Assembly: GCF_000159135.1 (NCBI RefSeq)
Contig: NZ_GG667528.1
Location: 25,358-89,357, forward strand
Source: Corynebacterium striatum ATCC 6940
GTDB lineage: Bacteria; Actinomycetota; Actinomycetes; Mycobacteriales; Mycobacteriaceae
DNA: 64,000 nt
Reading direction: 5' to 3'
In this document: positions 43,671 through 53,071 of the stretch, piece after piece
How the letters are laid out: each line of letters starts with the position of its first letter
Position numbering within the stretch: position 1 is the first letter of the stretch
Translations under genes and position numbers: made by a program
The notes under the pieces: model-generated
Databases searched by the model: none
The model's input: only the letters and a program-made list of their open reading frames with translations
Told to the model about the DNA's origin: nothing

Positions 43671-44930
43671 TTAACCTACCAAGTATGCCTCAATGGCCTC
43701 GCCCATCCATACTTGGTCGCGTTCGCCGACCATTTCGCGGGCCGAGTGCATCGAGAGCATGGGCACTCCGACGTCGACAGTGTCGATGCCAAGCCGCGTT
43801 GCGGTGATGGGGCCGATGGTGGAGCCACACGGGACGTCGTTGTTGCCCACGAAGCGTTGGAAAGGAACTCCTGCTCGCTCACACGCGCGTTCCCACAAGG
43901 AAACAGTGGTGGCGTCGGAGGCATAGCGCTGATTACCGTTGATCTTGGTGACCGGACCCTTGCCGATGATCGGATGGTGTGTCGGATCGTGCTTGCCTAC
44001 ATAGTTCGGGTGTACGGAGTGCGCGGCGTCGGCAGATACGCAGGAGGAGCGTGCGAACATCTGGTAGCGCTCCTCTTCGTTGGCGCCGAGTGCGCGGCCG
44101 GTACGGCCCAGCACGTCCGCCAGGATTGGACCAGCAGCACCAAAGCGGGAGGAAGAGCCCACCTCCTCGTGGTCGAAGGCGGCCATAACGAGGACGTCGT
44201 TATGCGCAACCGCGCCCTTCTGTGCCGCGTTCTTCATGGCTACTAAGGAAGCATGGACCGAAGCCAGGTTGTCCATGCGGCCAGCTGCGATGAGTGGTTC
44301 ACCGACGCCGAAGACGGCACCGCGCTGAGCGTCAGCGGTGATGAGATTAAAGGCCGAGATCTCGTCTTTTTCCACACCTATCTTTTCCGCAACGACGCTC
44401 AAGACGGAGGCATCAGGAGTGCCAACGGAAAGCACTGGCTGCATGTTGTGCTGGCGGTCCGGCTTGAACTCGTCTTGCCGGTAGAGGTGGATGGCCAAAG
44501 AAGGCAGACGCAGGATTGGGCCGGTGTTGACCAGGAGGTGCTCGCCATCCTTGGTGACTACCTGGCCAGCAACGGTGAGCTCGCGGTCGAACCACGTATG
44601 CAGGAGCGCGCCGCCGTAGATTTCCACTGCGACTTGCTGCCAGCCGGCGGAATCAAAGTCCGGGGTGGGTTTTAGGACCAAGCCTGGTGAGTCAGTGTGA
44701 GAGCCTACGATGCGGAAGGCCGAGTTCTTGTCCGCACCTTCGGGCACATACCAAGCCATTACTGCGCCACCGCGAATCATGACGTGTCCGCCAGGCGCCG
44801 CTGACCATTCGGCGGATTCATCTTGACGGACGAAGCCTTCCTCCTCCAACTGGCGCGCTACTTCGTGCGCTGCGTGATAGGAAGAAGGGCTTGCAGCAAT
44901 AAAATCGAGGAACTCATCCGAAATACTCAT
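43671..44930 (-). CDS. apeB: M18-family aminopeptidase
   Basis: A 419-residue dodecameric zinc aminopeptidase of the aspartyl-aminopeptidase type. Metal and catalytic residues are visible in FRIVGSHTDSPGLVLKP, ISAFNLITADAQ, GRMDNLASVHA, AAFDHEEVGSSSRFGAAGP and HPNYVGKHDPTHHPIIGKGP, with the last His ligand in VGVPMLSMHSAREM. The family cleaves N-terminal acidic or neutral residues from peptides. It is the first gene of the long minus-strand block and lies 37 bp upstream of trmI; the divergent RecB-type gene starts 46 bp away. Confidence 0.92.
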   Translation of the reverse strand: MSISDEFLDFIAASPSSYHAAHEVARQLEEEGFVRQDESAEWSAAPGGHVMIRGGAVMAWYVPEGADKNSAFRIVGSHTDSPGLVLKPTPDFDSAGWQQVAVEIYGGALLHTWFDRELTVAGQVVTKDGEHLLVNTGPILRLPSLAIHLYRQDEFKPDRQHNMQPVLSVGTPDASVLSVVAEKIGVEKDEISAFNLITADAQRGAVFGVGEPLIAAGRMDNLASVHASLVAMKNAAQKGAVAHNDVLVMAAFDHEEVGSSSRFGAAGPILADVLGRTGRALGANEEERYQMFARSSCVSADAAHSVHPNYVGKHDPTHHPIIGKGPVTKINGNQRYASDATTVSLWERACERAGVPFQRFVGNNDVPCGSTIGPITATRLGIDTVDVGVPMLSMHSAREMVGERDQVWMGEAIEAYLVG

Positions 44931-44976
44931 ACCCCCTACTTTGCCATGAATGCTCGGGCGCTAGGCTAAAAGGACC

Positions 44977-45804
44977 ATGGCTGATGCACGCACTCCCCGA
45001 CCGCTGGCGCTTTCACCGTCACGGGCCTCTGACTATAAGCAATGCCCATTGCTCTACCGCTTCCGAGCAATTGACAAACTCCCCGAACCGAAGACGCTGG
45101 CACAGGTGAAGGGAACGCTGGTTCACGCGGTTCTCGAAAACACCCACAAGCTTCCCCGTGAGCAGCGCGACTACCCCACTGCGGTGAAGATGATTAAGCC
45201 GGAGTGGGAGAAAATGGTGGCGGCGGATTCGGAGCTTAAGGAGCTGGTGCCTGACGACGCCACTCTCGACTTCTTCGTCTCTGCCCGGGACCTGGTCAAG
45301 GGTTACTTCCAGATGGAAAACCCGCAGGGCTTCGACGCCCAAGAATGCGAGATGTACGTCGATACTGTCTTGCCCAACGGCGTACCGGTCCGCGGATTTA
45401 TCGACCGTGTTGATGTGGCGCCAACGGGCGAGGTGCGCGTTGTTGACTACAAGACGGGCAAGAAGCCGCTCCCCCGTTACAGCCACGATGCCCAGTTCCA
45501 GATGCGTTTTTATGCGCTGGTCTATTGGCGCATCCTCGGGACCATTCCAGCCCAGCTGCGCCTGATGTACCTCAAGGTGCTGGACTCGATGTTCCTTGCA
45601 CCAACTCGGGAGGAGCTGGAGTACTTCGAGCGCGACCTTGGCGATTTGTGGGCGAAAATCGAAGGTGACGGCAAAGAGGGCGTCTTCCGGCCAAAGACCT
45701 CGAAGCTGTGCGGCTGGTGCTCCTTCCAAAAGCTGTGCCCCGAGTTCGGCGGCACCCCTCCGGAGTACCCGGGCTGGCCCGGGTCCACGGCGGACGTTTC
45801 CTAG
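44977..45804 (+). CDS. RecB-family exonuclease with a probable [4Fe-4S] cluster
   Basis: A 275-residue PD-(D/E)XK nuclease related to the nuclease domains of RecB/AddB and Cas4. The active-site residues are seen in GFIDRVDVAPTGEVRVVDYKTG (Asp and the DYK motif). One cysteine near the N-terminus (YKQCPLLYRF) and three near the C-terminus (KLCGWCSFQKLCPEF) give the C...CxxCx5C pattern that holds an iron-sulfur staple in AddB and Cas4. Stand-alone copies of this family are common in Actinobacteria and probably serve DNA repair. There are no CRISPR genes nearby, so a Cas4 role is unlikely. Confidence 0.87.
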   Translation: MADARTPRPLALSPSRASDYKQCPLLYRFRAIDKLPEPKTLAQVKGTLVHAVLENTHKLPREQRDYPTAVKMIKPEWEKMVAADSELKELVPDDATLDFFVSARDLVKGYFQMENPQGFDAQECEMYVDTVLPNGVPVRGFIDRVDVAPTGEVRVVDYKTGKKPLPRYSHDAQFQMRFYALVYWRILGTIPAQLRLMYLKVLDSMFLAPTREELEYFERDLGDLWAKIEGDGKEGVFRPKTSKLCGWCSFQKLCPEFGGTPPEYPGWPGSTADVS

Positions 45805-45827
45805 TTAACAGCTAGCAACTCATAAAC

Positions 45828-45888
45828 AAAGGCTGCCGAGTACACATTGTTATCTGAACTGCTCCCCTTCGGGTACTCGGCAGCCTTT
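45828..45888. terminator. Bidirectional terminator between the RecB-type gene and fhs
   Basis: 16-bp perfect stem AAAGGCTGCCGAGTAC / GTACTCGGCAGCCTTT with a 29-nt loop. T5 follows on the plus strand. It lies between convergent genes. Confidence 0.85.
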
Positions 45889-45902
45889 TTGATTTTCTGT
45901 CT

Positions 45903-47570
45903 TTAGAACAGACCAGAGATGGTTCCGTCGGTGTCAACGTCGATGTTGTTCGCGGCCGGCTTCTTAGGCAGACCCGGCATGGTCATGACGTCGCCGGTAA
46001 GGACGACGATGAATCCAGCGCCGGTACGTGGCAGAAGCTCGCGCACATGCAGGGTGTGGTCTTCCGGTGCCCCCAGCGCAGACGGGTTGTCCGAGAAGGA
46101 ATACTGCGTCTTAGAGATGACGACTGGGAATTCATTCCAGCCGTTGTCCTCGATGTACTGCAGGTCCTTCTTCGCCTTGGGGCCATACTCGATGTGGGTG
46201 GCACGGTAGATTTCCTTGGCGACGGTCTCGATGGACTTCTCGACGCCCTCTGCTGGGTCGTAGAGCTGGTGGGCTGCGCCGTCCTGCAGATTGTCGATGA
46301 GCGTCTGAGCAAGTTCCTTTGCGCCTTCGCCGCCCTTGCCCCAGACGTCTGCCTCGGCGAGAGCAACACCGAAGTCCTCAGCCCACGTGCGCATGAACTC
46401 ACGCTCGGCGTCGGTATCGGTGAAGAAGGAATTCAGAGCGACAACTGGGCGTAGGCCAAACTTCCGTAGGTTCTCTACGTGGCGCTCTAGGTTTACGATG
46501 CCCTTGCGCAGCGCATCCAGGTTTTCGGTGGTGAGGTCTTCACGAGCCTGGCCGCCGTTGTACTTCTGGGAGCGGATGGTTGCTACGACCACTGCACCGG
46601 CGACGTCGAGATCGCCAAAGCGAGCCTTGATGTCCATGAACTTCTCGCCACCAAGGTCTGCACCAAAGCCAGCTTCGGTGAGGACGATGTCGCCGAACTC
46701 CATAGCAGTCTGGGTAGCCAGCAAGGTGTTGCAGCCGTGGGCAATGTTGGCGAACGGGCCGCCGTGCACGAATGCCGGGGTGCCGCCCAGGGTCTGGACC
46801 AAGTTCGGGTTCAGGGCATCGCGCATAAGCGCGGTGAGCGCGCCTTCTGCGTTGAGCTCACGTGCGGTGACGGGCTTTTGATCGTAGGTGTAGCCGACGG
46901 TGATGTCACCGAGGCGCTTCTTCAAATCCTCGAGGTCCGTAGCCAAGCCCAGGATTGCCATGATTTCGGACGCTGCGGTGATGGTGAAACCAGTTTCTGC
47001 CGGGACTCCGTGGGCGGGTCCGCCGAGTCCGGTGACGACGTTGCGCAGTGCACGGTCGTTGACGTCGAGGCAGCGCTGCCAGGTCACGCGTCGAGGATCG
47101 ATGCCTAGTTGGTTGCCTTGATGGATGTGGTTATCGATGATTGCCGCAAGAGTGTTGGTGGCGGCGGCAATGGCGTGGAAGTCACCGGTGAAGTGCAGGT
47201 TGATGTCTTCCATTGGGACGATCTGAGAGTAACCGCCGCCAGCGGCACCACCCTTGATGCCCATGACTGGGCCTTGAGAAGGCTCGCGCAGAGCGACGAT
47301 GGCCTTGTGGCCGAGGAGGGAGAGCGCATCGGTGAGGCCGATGAGCGTGGTGGACTTGCCTTCGCCGGCAGGAGTTGGCGAAACACCCGTTACCAAGACC
47401 AGCTTGCCCTTGGGCTTAGAGTGATCCAGCTTGGTGATGTCGACTTTGGCTTTGGTGTTGCCGTAAGGGATGAGAGCTTCTGCCGGGATGCCGGCGCGGT
47501 CTGCGATATCGGTGATGGGCTCGAGGTGGTGAGCCTGGGCGATTTCAACGTCTGTCAGGTGGGTAGTCAT
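45903..47570 (-). CDS. fhs: Formate--tetrahydrofolate ligase
   Basis: A 555-residue ATP-dependent synthetase that forms 10-formyltetrahydrofolate from formate and tetrahydrofolate. The nucleotide-binding stretch is LVLVTGVSPTPAGEGKSTTLIGL near residue 60. Other family segments are EPSQGPVMGIKGGAAGGGYSQ, MEDINLHFTGDFHAI, GRPAHGVP-like GLGGPAHGVPAETGF, and FVHGGPFANIAHGCNT. Full length for the family. The probable transcript is leaderless: TAGCAT lies 6 bp before the ATG and no ribosome binding site is visible. Confidence 0.96.
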   Translation of the reverse strand: MTTHLTDVEIAQAHHLEPITDIADRAGIPAEALIPYGNTKAKVDITKLDHSKPKGKLVLVTGVSPTPAGEGKSTTLIGLTDALSLLGHKAIVALREPSQGPVMGIKGGAAGGGYSQIVPMEDINLHFTGDFHAIAAATNTLAAIIDNHIHQGNQLGIDPRRVTWQRCLDVNDRALRNVVTGLGGPAHGVPAETGFTITAASEIMAILGLATDLEDLKKRLGDITVGYTYDQKPVTARELNAEGALTALMRDALNPNLVQTLGGTPAFVHGGPFANIAHGCNTLLATQTAMEFGDIVLTEAGFGADLGGEKFMDIKARFGDLDVAGAVVVATIRSQKYNGGQAREDLTTENLDALRKGIVNLERHVENLRKFGLRPVVALNSFFTDTDAEREFMRTWAEDFGVALAEADVWGKGGEGAKELAQTLIDNLQDGAAHQLYDPAEGVEKSIETVAKEIYRATHIEYGPKAKKDLQYIEDNGWNEFPVVISKTQYSFSDNPSALGAPEDHTLHVRELLPRTGAGFIVVLTGDVMTMPGLPKKPAANNIDVDTDGTISGLF

Positions 47571-47576
47571 GGCTTT

Positions 47577-47582
47577 ATGCTA
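47577..47582 (-). promoter_or_regulatory. -10 element for a leaderless fhs transcript
   Basis: TAGCAT on the minus strand, 6 bp before the ATG at 47570. Confidence 0.45.
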
Positions 47583-47591
47583 CCGAGAAAA

Positions 47592-47637
47592 AGCCGCTTG
47601 ATCCGGCCAAATTCAAAGATTTGGGGGCCAAGCGGCT
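47592..47637 (-). terminator. Terminator of the Dcu-type transporter gene
   Basis: Stem AGCCGCTT / AAGCGGCT extended by GGCC / GGCC with a 5-nt bulge. On the minus strand it is followed by TTTTTC. Confidence 0.75.
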
Positions 47638-47685
47638 GGCTTTAAACTTACCTTTTGTGGTGGGTAATTCAGGTGCCTCAAGAAG

Positions 47686-48993
47686 CTAGGCGATAACTGC
47701 ACCCAAAAGGTAGCTCAGCAGGACAGAGGCCACGATGGAGACCGTACCCGGGATGAGGAATGGGTGGTTGAAGACGGCCTTTCCGATGCGGGTAGAACCA
47801 GTATCGTCCATCTCGACCGCTGCAAGCAGAGTTGGGTAGGTCGGGAGAATGAACAGAGCAGAAACTGCTGGGAATGCTGCCAGCGCGGTAAGTGGGCTTG
47901 CACCCAGAGCGAGAGCAGCTGGAAGCAGTGCCTTGGTGGTAGCTGCCTGGGAGTACAGGAGCGCTGCTGCGAAGAAGAGAACCACGGCGAGCATCCACGG
48001 AGCGGACTTGATGATGTCACCAGCCATTGCCTGGATGTCTTCGAGGTAGTGGTTGATGAGGGTGGTGCCGAGCCAAGCGACGCCCAGAACACACATCGAG
48101 GCAGACATGCCGGACTTGAACACTGGGGTGTTGAGAACGTCCGCGGCCGGAATCTTGGTGATCATCACGATGAGTGCAGCGGCGGTCAGCATGACCGTCA
48201 TGATTGCCTCGTTACGTGGCAGGGTCGGGTCGGTGATGAGGCCGACCTGCTCAGAGGTCAGGGTTGCCCAGATCATGACGATGACGATGGCGGCGAGGAA
48301 GATACCGATGGAGGCCTTAGCGCCCTTCTGGACAGTATGGCCGGACTCCCCCTTCGGCTTCGATACGAGGCCTTGTGCCAGGCGCTCCTGGTAAACCGGA
48401 TCGTCGTCGAGTTCCTTACCGGCGTGGTTGGCAAGCCAAGCAGCCGGGAAGATGCTCAGGAAGGTAGCTGGAATCAATACTGCGAGAAGCTGCAGGTAAC
48501 CAATGCCTACTGGCTCGAGGAGCGAGGCCAACAGGACGACTGCTGCGGAAATCGGGGATGCACAAATTGCCATCTGTGAGGCAACGACGGCGATGGACAG
48601 CGGCCGGGAAGGACGAACCTTGCCTTCCTTTGCGACCTCGACGATAACCGGAAGAGTAGAGAACGCAGTGTGGCCGGTACCAGCCAGTACGGTCATCAAC
48701 CAGGTAACGATTGGTGCGTAGTAGGTAATGCGGCGAGGGTTCTTACGCAGGAAGCGCTCTGCGACATAAACCAGGTAATCCATGCCGCCAGCGCGCTGCA
48801 TCGCCGCGATGGCAGCGATAACGGTCATGATGATGCCGATGACATCGAATGGGATGTCTTCGCGGGTAACGGGGATACCGGTAAGGCCAAGGGCCAGTAC
48901 GCCGAGGCCGCCGGCCATACCGATACCGATTGAGCCGATGCGGGCGCCCAAGTAAATTGCCGCAAGGACAATGAGGATATGGACTATAACCAT
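47686..48993 (-). CDS. dcuA: DcuA/DcuB-type C4-dicarboxylate transporter
   Basis: A 435-residue integral membrane protein with about ten to twelve helices. Landmarks of the Dcu family are GVLALGLTGIPVTREDIPFDVIGIIMTVIAA, AGTGHTAFSTLPVIVEVA, SQMAICASPISAAVV, and the late FILPTYPTLLAAVEMDDTGSTRIG segment. Dcu carriers exchange fumarate, succinate, malate and aspartate. The gene next to it encodes aspartase, so aspartate uptake coupled to succinate or fumarate export is a likely role. The ATG at 48993 has GGAG 6 nt upstream; a GTG at 49005 is in frame. Confidence 0.88.
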   Translation of the reverse strand: MVIVHILIVLAAIYLGARIGSIGIGMAGGLGVLALGLTGIPVTREDIPFDVIGIIMTVIAAIAAMQRAGGMDYLVYVAERFLRKNPRRITYYAPIVTWLMTVLAGTGHTAFSTLPVIVEVAKEGKVRPSRPLSIAVVASQMAICASPISAAVVLLASLLEPVGIGYLQLLAVLIPATFLSIFPAAWLANHAGKELDDDPVYQERLAQGLVSKPKGESGHTVQKGAKASIGIFLAAIVIVMIWATLTSEQVGLITDPTLPRNEAIMTVMLTAAALIVMITKIPAADVLNTPVFKSGMSASMCVLGVAWLGTTLINHYLEDIQAMAGDIIKSAPWMLAVVLFFAAALLYSQAATTKALLPAALALGASPLTALAAFPAVSALFILPTYPTLLAAVEMDDTGSTRIGKAVFNHPFLIPGTVSIVASVLLSYLLGAVIA

Positions 48994-49112
48994 GAGAGTC
49001 TCCACAGGTTTGAAATGAATGGCTTCCTCAGCCCAAATTCATGAGGGAGCCATGCTCTGTCCCTCCTATTGTCCCCCAAACAATGTGGCTTTTGTTAGCC
49101 AAATCGCCCGTT

Positions 49113-49128
49113 TGTGTTTGTTCCCACA
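49113..49128. promoter_or_regulatory. GlxR (CRP-type) operator-like site before dcuA
   Basis: TGTGTTTGTTCCCACA keeps the TGTG-N8-CACA frame of the GlxR consensus with two inner mismatches. It lies 13 bp downstream of the -10 element, where binding would repress. Confidence 0.35.
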
Positions 49129-49141
49129 TATTTAATTCTTT

Positions 49142-49172
49142 ATATTACGGTTGGTTAATTGAAATTCATCAA
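49142..49172 (-). promoter_or_regulatory. Probable promoter of dcuA
   Basis: On the minus strand TTGATG (49167-49172) and TAATAT (49142-49147) are 19 bp apart, which predicts a leader of about 140 nt. Confidence 0.4.
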
Positions 49173-49296
49173 AACCCCTGGATATACAAGAAGCCCGGTT
49201 CGAACGAAGCTTTCCGCCCTCGTGTCACCCTGCCCATTTAAGGGGGTGGCACGAGTCAAAAACTAGTCCGAAACGGGCTTTTGAAACTCTTATCTC

Positions 49297-49337
49297 TTAA
49301 GACCGTGCAGATTCCCACACGGCCTTAAAGTGGGAAT
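49297..49337 (-). terminator. Overlapping alternative hairpins after aspA
   Basis: TTAAGACCGTG (49297-49307) can pair with CACGGCCTTAA (49318-49328) with one mismatch. ATTCCCAC (49311-49318) can pair with GTGGGAAT (49330-49337). The two stems exclude each other, and the second reaches into the aspA stop codon. Confidence 0.5.
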
Positions 49338-50866
49338 TAATCCTCGTCGACGTAGAGCTGGCCGCGGAACTCTGGGTGCATAAGGTTTTCTACGGACAGG
49401 ACCTTCGACAGGGTTGCCTCGTCCATGAGACCCTTCTCCAGGACCAGCTCCTTGACGCCCTTGCCAGTCTTCAGGGACTCCTTGGCGATTTCGTCACCGT
49501 TGTGGTGGCCGATGAACGGGTTGAGGTAAGTGACGATACCGATGGAGTTCTCGACGTATGCGCGGCAGACATCTGCATTTGCGGTGATGCCAGTGACGCA
49601 CTTCTCGCGGAGTGTATCAACGGCGTTGCCCATGATGCGGATGGACTGGAACAGTGCCTCGCCGATAACCGGCTCCATGACGTTGAGCTGGAGCTGGCCG
49701 GCTTCAGCGGCCATGGTGACGACGTGGTCGTTACCGAAGACCTTGAAGCAGACCTGGTTGACAACCTCTGGGATAACCGGGTTGACCTTACCCGGCATGA
49801 TGGAGGAACCAGCCTGGCGAGGAGGCAGGTTGATTTCACCCAGACCAGCGCGTGGGCCAGAGGCCAGCAGGCGCAGGTCATTACAGATCTTGGCGAGCTT
49901 CATGGCGGTGCGCTTGATCACGGAGTGCAGAAGCACGTAAGCGCCACAGTCGGAGGTTGCCTCGATCAGGTCGCGAGCGGTCTTGATCTCGAGGCCGGTG
50001 ACCTCGGACAGGGCGGCGGTGACCTGGTGGCGGTAGCCAGCTGGGGTGTTTACGCCGGTACCAATTGCGGTTGCGCCGAGGTTGATTTCCAGCAGACGCT
50101 TCTGAGCGTCACGCAGGACAGCTTGCTCTTCGGCCAGGTTGTGGGCGAAGGCCTTGAACTCGTCACCAAGGGTCATTGGGACTGCGTCCTGCAGCTGGGT
50201 ACGGCCCATCTTCAGAATGTCCTGGAACTCGTTGCCCTTCTCGTGGAAGGATGCCTGCAGCGCGTCGATGCGCTCAATGAGGGCATCAAGCGAGAAATAC
50301 AGGCCGAGGCGGAAACCGGTTGGGTATGCGTCATTGGTGGACTGCGACATGTTGACATCATCGTTCGGGTTGATGATGTCGTAAGCACCCTTCTCCTCGC
50401 CGAGGTACTCGAGAGCGAGGTTTGCCACAACCTCGTTGGTGTTCATGTTCAGTGAGGTGCCAGCGCCGCCCTGGAATACGTCCAGTGGGAACTGGTCCAT
50501 GCAGCGGCCCCCATCCAGAATTTGGTCACAAGCCCAAATGATGGCTTCTGCCTTCTTCTTTGGCAGAACGTGCAGACGGCGGTTTGCCATCGCGGTGGCC
50601 TTCTTTACCATCACCATGCCGCGGATAAAGTCCGGGATGGTGTTGATGGTTACGTACGAGATTTGGAAGTTGTCGATTGCGCGAAGGGTGTGGACACCGT
50701 AGTACGCGTCATTCGGAATTTCCAGGGAGCCGAGAAGGTCGGTCTCGGTACGAGTCTTCTTCGAAGACTTCGTTGCCTTAGCAGCATCCTTTGCTTCAGA
50801 GGCGGATGGCTTTACACCTTCCTCCTTGGCGTCAATCTCTACATCCTTCTTAGTGGTCTTAGCCAT
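49337..50866 (-). CDS. aspA: Aspartate ammonia-lyase (aspartase)
   Basis: A 509-residue fumarase/aspartase superfamily enzyme that converts L-aspartate to fumarate and ammonia. The family signature [15 protein letters not shown] is present, as are [13 protein letters not shown] and [14 protein letters not shown]. The first ~35 residues are a Lys/Glu/Ala-rich extension ahead of the usual [24 protein letters not shown] start. The ATG at 50866 has AAGGAG upstream, so the extension is translated. The downstream Dcu-type transporter suggests a linked aspartate uptake and deamination route. Confidence 0.95.
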   Translation of the reverse strand: MAKTTKKDVEIDAKEEGVKPSASEAKDAAKATKSSKKTRTETDLLGSLEIPNDAYYGVHTLRAIDNFQISYVTINTIPDFIRGMVMVKKATAMANRRLHVLPKKKAEAIIWACDQILDGGRCMDQFPLDVFQGGAGTSLNMNTNEVVANLALEYLGEEKGAYDIINPNDDVNMSQSTNDAYPTGFRLGLYFSLDALIERIDALQASFHEKGNEFQDILKMGRTQLQDAVPMTLGDEFKAFAHNLAEEQAVLRDAQKRLLEINLGATAIGTGVNTPAGYRHQVTAALSEVTGLEIKTARDLIEATSDCGAYVLLHSVIKRTAMKLAKICNDLRLLASGPRAGLGEINLPPRQAGSSIMPGKVNPVIPEVVNQVCFKVFGNDHVVTMAAEAGQLQLNVMEPVIGEALFQSIRIMGNAVDTLREKCVTGITANADVCRAYVENSIGIVTYLNPFIGHHNGDEIAKESLKTGKGVKELVLEKGLMDEATLSKVLSVENLMHPEFRGQLYVDED

Positions 50867-51009
50867 TTGGCGGGACTCCTTAGTAGGTTAATGCTCGCTA
50901 TTTATTCACGAACATTTTGAACGATGAAAGGGTGAGTAAACTCAACGCCCATCGTAGCCAGCCCCGCCGTATGGGTGCCCGATCTATGGGATAAATCTAA
51001 TAATTACCC

Positions 51010-51855
51010 CTAAAAGCGGGCGATGCGGAGATCGGAAGCCAAAATGGCTTCGGCGCCCAGCGCAGATAGCTTGTCCATGATGTGGTTTGCCTCCTTGCGC
51101 GGGACCATTGCGCGGACCGCTACCCAGTTCTCGCGAGCTAGCGGAGATACGGTCGGGCCGGTGAGTCCTGGCGTAACTGCGGATGCGGCATCGAGATTAT
51201 CCGTCGAAACGTTGTAATCAATCATCAAGTAGTTACGTGCGTGCAAAATACCTTGGATGCGGCTGAGTACTACTTGCTCGGCAGGCGTGACTTCCTGTCC
51301 CTCGCGCTTAATCACCACTGCTTCAGAGGTGATAATTGGCTCGCCAAATGGCTCGAGCCCCTGCTGTCGCAAGGTGGTGCCTGTCGAGACAACGTCAGCG
51401 ATCGCATCGGCGACGCCTAGGTGGATGGAGATCTCTACCGCGCCGTCGAGGCGAATGACCTCGGCCCCAATGCCGCGAGTCTTTAAGTCGTCACGAACCA
51501 AGTTCGGGTACGAGGTAGCAATGCGCTTTCCAGCGAGCTTCTCAACCGTCCAGTTTTCGCCTTGGCGGGAGGCATAGCGGAAGGTCGAAGTGCCAAAGCC
51601 CAGGTCGAGGACCTCGTTGAACTTGGCCTTGGAGTCTCGGGCAAGGTCGCGGCCAGTGATGCCAAGGTCTAATACACCTTGTGCGACGTAAATAGCGATG
51701 TCTTTGGGGCGGAGGAAGAAAAACTCAACGTCGTTCGCCTCGTCGACGATGTTAAGGGCTTTGTTATGGCCGCGGCCTTTGTAGCCTGCTTCGGCCAAAA
51801 TCTCTATTGCTGCCTCTGACAGTGAACCCTTATTAGGGACGGCAATCTTGATCAT
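51010..51855 (-). CDS. hisG: ATP phosphoribosyltransferase HisG (long form)
   Basis: A 281-residue enzyme that catalyses the first step of histidine synthesis, condensing ATP and PRPP. The catalytic domain starts [15 protein letters not shown], contains [19 protein letters not shown], and has the PRPP-binding stretch [22 protein letters not shown]. The last ~75 residues form the ACT-like regulatory domain of the long-form enzyme, which is feedback-inhibited by histidine. hisE lies 99 bp upstream on the same strand. Confidence 0.96.
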   Translation of the reverse strand: MIKIAVPNKGSLSEAAIEILAEAGYKGRGHNKALNIVDEANDVEFFFLRPKDIAIYVAQGVLDLGITGRDLARDSKAKFNEVLDLGFGTSTFRYASRQGENWTVEKLAGKRIATSYPNLVRDDLKTRGIGAEVIRLDGAVEISIHLGVADAIADVVSTGTTLRQQGLEPFGEPIITSEAVVIKREGQEVTPAEQVVLSRIQGILHARNYLMIDYNVSTDNLDAASAVTPGLTGPTVSPLARENWVAVRAMVPRKEANHIMDKLSALGAEAILASDLRIARF

Positions 51856-51954
51856 GATGGAACCTTCGCAATAAGCCGCATCACTCTTGCTGCGTTAGCA
51901 ATCAGAGAGCGGTGGGAGTCTTAAGTGAATGGGATGACGTTACGGGAAACGCGT

Positions 51955-52218
51955 TTACAGATATTTGTAAATGTCTTCTGGCTGCAGGCCGCGCTTGAGC
52001 ATCATGACCTGAGTCCAGTAGATGAGCTGGGACATTTCTTCAGCGAGTTCTTCGTCCGACTGGTATTCGGAAGCAATCCAGACTTCGCCGGCTTCCTCGA
52101 TGATCTTCTTGCCAAGATGATGGACGCCCTTGTCGAATGCTTCTACGGTGCCGGAACCCTCTTGGTGGGTGGCAACCTTCTCGGACAGTTCAACAAAAAG
52201 CGACTCAAAATTCTTCAC
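51955..52218 (-). CDS. hisE: Phosphoribosyl-ATP pyrophosphatase HisE
   Basis: An 87-residue all-helical hydrolase of the MazG-like fold that catalyses the second step of histidine synthesis. The conserved acidic metal-binding residues are in [16 protein letters not shown] and [16 protein letters not shown]. It is separate from hisI, as usual in Actinobacteria, and lies upstream of hisG in the same direction. Confidence 0.95.
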   Translation of the reverse strand: MKNFESLFVELSEKVATHQEGSGTVEAFDKGVHHLGKKIIEEAGEVWIASEYQSDEELAEEMSQLIYWTQVMMLKRGLQPEDIYKYL

Positions 52219-52347
52219 GGTTTCCTATTCTTCCACAGATACGCATACAATGTCGTAATTGGTGTTTAAAATATCTCTTCTGGAGCTACCACTACCCTAT
52301 TTGTGAGGGCTTGACCTACCTGCATCAACGGCGTACTTATGAGGCGT

Positions 52348-53055
52348 CTAGCTTCCAATCTGCGCAAACCACGCGTAAATGTCAGCGGCGCCCGCGCCGT
52401 GCAAGTGGCGAGAATTATGCAGGGAGGATATTTCCACAACCTCTTCTGGGACCTCCACGCGATTGTCTTCCGGGAGACCAATGACCGTGCACCCCGCGTC
52501 AACGGCGGCGCGCATACCTGCGGCTGAATCCTCGAAGACCAAACAGTCACGCGGGTCCAAATCCAATCGACGGGCCGCTTCGACATACATGTCCGGGGCC
52601 GGTTTGCCTGTGGGTACTTCGTCGCCACAGATCGTGTCCACAAAGAAGTGCTCGCCCAACTCAGCGATAGCGGAGCCAGCCACATAGCGTTCCGTATTGG
52701 TGGTGACCATCATCGGGATCCCGTCGGCGTGGAGCTCGCGCAACAGCTCCGGCACACCAGGGAAGATTTCGAGATTGCCGTGGAAGAGGCCTTTTACATA
52801 GTCGAACATCGCCATGCGGTAACGCTCGACTTCATTTGGGGCAACCTTTACCCCAGCCAAGCCTGCGCAGATATCTAGCGTCGTCTCAAAAGTGGCACCG
52901 ACTGTGGCCAAGCGCTCCTCGTGCGTCATTTCGTGGCCCAAAAGGCTCGACAGATAAAGCGTCGCCTCCGCCCACAATGGCTCCGAATTGGTCAGCGTTC
53001 CGTCCATGTCCCAAAAGATGGCAGCGGGACGGATAGTGTGGTTAGGAGGGGTCAT
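52348..53055 (-). CDS. HAD-family hydrolase (beta-phosphoglucomutase-like)
   Basis: A 235-residue haloacid dehalogenase-type phosphatase. Motif I is IFWDMDGTLTNSEPLW near residue 13, motif II is PMMVTTNTERYVAG, motif III Lys is in GDEVPTGKPAPDMYVEAA, and motif IV is DCLVFEDSAAGMRAAVDAG. The cap domain lies between motifs I and II as in beta-phosphoglucomutase and related sugar-phosphate phosphatases. The substrate cannot be assigned. It lies upstream of hisE on the same strand. Confidence 0.88.
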   Translation of the reverse strand: MTPPNHTIRPAAIFWDMDGTLTNSEPLWAEATLYLSSLLGHEMTHEERLATVGATFETTLDICAGLAGVKVAPNEVERYRMAMFDYVKGLFHGNLEIFPGVPELLRELHADGIPMMVTTNTERYVAGSAIAELGEHFFVDTICGDEVPTGKPAPDMYVEAARRLDLDPRDCLVFEDSAAGMRAAVDAGCTVIGLPEDNRVEVPEEVVEISSLHNSRHLHGAGAADIYAWFAQIGS

Positions 53056-53071
53056 AAAGAGTGAATGTGTC

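Larger units (their letters stand above)
48994..49336. other. Leader/promoter region between aspA and the Dcu-type gene
   Basis: A 343-bp AT-rich gap. It holds overlapping hairpins just after aspA (49297-49337), a probable promoter for dcuA (49142-49172), a GlxR-like site (49113-49128) and a short hairpin GAGGGA/TCCCTC near 49043-49066. No coding frame is convincing. Confidence 0.5.

Noticed and set aside
44977-45804. Cas4-like nuclease as a sign of a CRISPR locus
   Set aside because: The cysteine pattern also fits stand-alone RecB-type repair nucleases, and no cas genes or repeat arrays are present in the window.
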